A DNA stretch of 64,000 nucleotides, from NCBI RefSeq assembly GCF_022899245.1, contig NZ_JALJAZ010000001.1, positions 538,501-602,500 of the forward strand, read 5' to 3'. Position numbers and translations under genes: made by a program. The notes beneath the pieces were generated by a model. The model was not told the origin of the DNA, did not search any database, and saw only the letters and a program-made list of their open reading frames with translations. Each line of letters begins with the position of its first letter. The stretch's first letter is position 1. The DNA is from Falsirhodobacter halotolerans. GTDB lineage: Bacteria > Pseudomonadota > Alphaproteobacteria > Rhodobacterales > Rhodobacteraceae. Positions 63,146 to 64,000 of the stretch are shown in pieces.

Positions 63146-63832
63146 TCATGACGCCCAAAAATCCGCCCCGTCCAGCAGTTCTGCGGCCATCTGTCGCGTG
63201 ATGGGGCGCCCTTCGGCCAGCGATCGCGCATCCAGCGCCGCGACCAGCGCCCGCGCGGTCGCCAGATCGCGGTCCATCCGCTGGCCCAGATAGGCGATGA
63301 GAGTGGGCGCCACGGTGATCTGGCGGTCGGCGAACAGCTTGACCAGAACGGCCGACAAGAGCGCGTCGTCCGGCGGGTCCAGGCGCGCCAGGGGGGCCGC
63401 CTGCATCCGGCTGCGAATGTCGGGCAGGGTCAGGCCCCAGTCGCGGGGAGGGGTGCGCGCGGTCAGAAGGAAGGGCACGCGCCGTTCGGCCAGAAGGTTG
63501 TGCAGGTGAAACAGCGCGACCTCGGCGTCGCGGTCGCCCGCCAGACGGTCGGCATCCTCAAGTGCGACGGCGGGTTCTTCGGCCAGCGCGCGCAGATCGG
63601 CGCCGGGCAGCGCGCCCGATTCCACCAGAACCGCCCCCGCCGCCGTGGCCCAGACATGGGCCAGATGCGTCTTGCCCGCGCCGTGCGGGCCGGCCAGGAT
63701 CATGCGGTTCTGTGGCCAGGCCCCCCATCCGTCGAGCGCCGCCACGGCCAGCGTGTTGGCGGGGGAGATGAACAGATCCTCCCGCCGAAGCGATGGCCGT
63801 GTGGGCAGGTCGAAGGCGAGCTGTCGGCTCAC
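63146..63832 (-). CDS. hdaA: DnaA-regulatory inactivator HdaA (GTG start)
   Basis: 228-residue DnaA-like AAA protein that, with the beta clamp, stimulates ATP hydrolysis by DnaA after initiation. The extreme N-terminus RQLAFDLPT is a clamp-binding motif of the QLxxDL/F type. Walker A is LAGPHGAGKTHLAHVW near 46-61 and sensor-like RDWGLTLPDIRSRMQA near 129-144. The Walker B region, AVALEDADRLAGD near 88-100, matches Hda. The start is GTG, overlapping the permease stop as GTGA. hdaA upstream of ppk is also found in Caulobacter. Confidence 0.92.
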   Translation of the reverse strand: MSRQLAFDLPTRPSLRREDLFISPANTLAVAALDGWGAWPQNRMILAGPHGAGKTHLAHVWATAAGAVLVESGALPGADLRALAEEPAVALEDADRLAGDRDAEVALFHLHNLLAERRVPFLLTARTPPRDWGLTLPDIRSRMQAAPLARLDPPDDALLSAVLVKLFADRQITVAPTLIAYLGQRMDRDLATARALVAALDARSLAEGRPITRQMAAELLDGADFWAS

Positions 63833-64000
63833 CCCTGCTCTTCCCGGTAGGGTTGGTCGTCCACCCCGTGATACAGGCGGCTGGCCTTGTATTGCGATAC
63901 GGCGAACCGTGTCAGCACGCCCAGGGCGGCGGCCACGGGCACCGCGACCAGCATACCCACGAAACCGAACATCGCGCCGAAGGCCGACAGCGCAAAAAGC
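63829..64000 (-). CDS. AI-2E/PerM family permease, C-terminal end only
   Basis: 57 codons to a TGA, 5' part outside the window. The sequence LFALSAFGAMFGFVGMLVAV followed by PVAAALGVLTRFAVSQY and a short polar tail is the end of the last helices of the AI-2E transporter family (PF01594). PerM-like genes upstream of hda are a frequent arrangement. It overlaps hdaA by 4 bases. Substrate unknown. Confidence 0.85.
   Translation of the reverse strand, partial: LFALSAFGAMFGFVGMLVAVPVAAALGVLTRFAVSQYKASRLYHGVDDQPYREEQG

Overview
The window is about 64 kb of GC-rich DNA that is almost entirely coding. Gene content and protein sequence style point to an alphaproteobacterium of the order Rhodobacterales (Rhodobacter/Paracoccus-like). 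Markers include an RpoHII-type heat-shock sigma factor, phosphatidylcholine synthase, HdaA, a BioMNY biotin transporter, a TIGR02300 protein and a non-catalytic dihydroorotase beside pyrB. I cannot name the genus. I see no rRNA, insertion sequence, prophage, integron or CRISPR array. This reads as ordinary chromosome, and the interest lies mainly in regulation and odd starts.

Layout. 0-5 kb: minus-strand unit pyrB - rmuC - pyrC-like - plsY, with divergent udg - moaB. 5.7-10 kb: DsbD-N protein, yqgE, adenine deaminase, an EamA transporter, then a terminator and tRNA-Ala(GGC). 10-15.4 kb: TIGR02300 protein, YgjP-like metalloprotein, a GntR - deoD - aldo/keto reductase unit, then comM. 15.6-19 kb: rpoH, coaBC, dut, moeB/thiF-like. 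19-23.8 kb: topoisomerase IB, two very small proteins, 3-methyladenine glycosylase with an apparent CTG start, a membrane protein, CbiX-like, CDF transporter, SH3 protein. 23.9-30.4 kb: hydroxyacid dehydrogenase and the rod-shape operon mreB-mreC-mreD-mrdA-rodA. 30.5-32.3 kb: leuA with a leucine leader peptide and attenuator-like RNA. 32.3-36 kb: CorA-type transporter, PQQ-type sugar dehydrogenase, an exported protein with 19 MORN repeats. 36.2-40 kb: wrbA and ileS with a structured leader. 40-43.8 kb: pcs, xerC, DUF484, gltX. 43.9-46.5 kb: zinT behind a Zur-like box and bioMNY. 46.5-50.3 kb: dprA and topA. 50.3-57 kb: choline uptake (choXWV) and oxidation to betaine (betI-betB-betA). 57-58.8 kb: two lipoproteins, an unknown protein, a TerB/DnaJ protein. 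58.8-64 kb: acetyltransferase, ppx, ppk, hdaA and the 3' end of an AI-2E-family permease.

How the genes fit together. Choline imported by ChoXWV can feed both glycine betaine synthesis (BetA/BetB) and membrane phosphatidylcholine synthesis (Pcs, 10 kb away). The natural-transformation-type genes comM and dprA, 31 kb apart, both have CtrA-like sites just upstream; CtrA control of such genes is known for gene-transfer-agent uptake in Rhodobacter capsulatus. The best candidates for new regulatory elements are the leuA leader, the ileS leader and an EcfG-type promoter match before rpoH. No gap between genes exceeds 300 bases; the larger ones (15.4-15.6, 36.1-36.25, 36.84-37.0, 42.35-42.48 kb) are described under neighbouring features.
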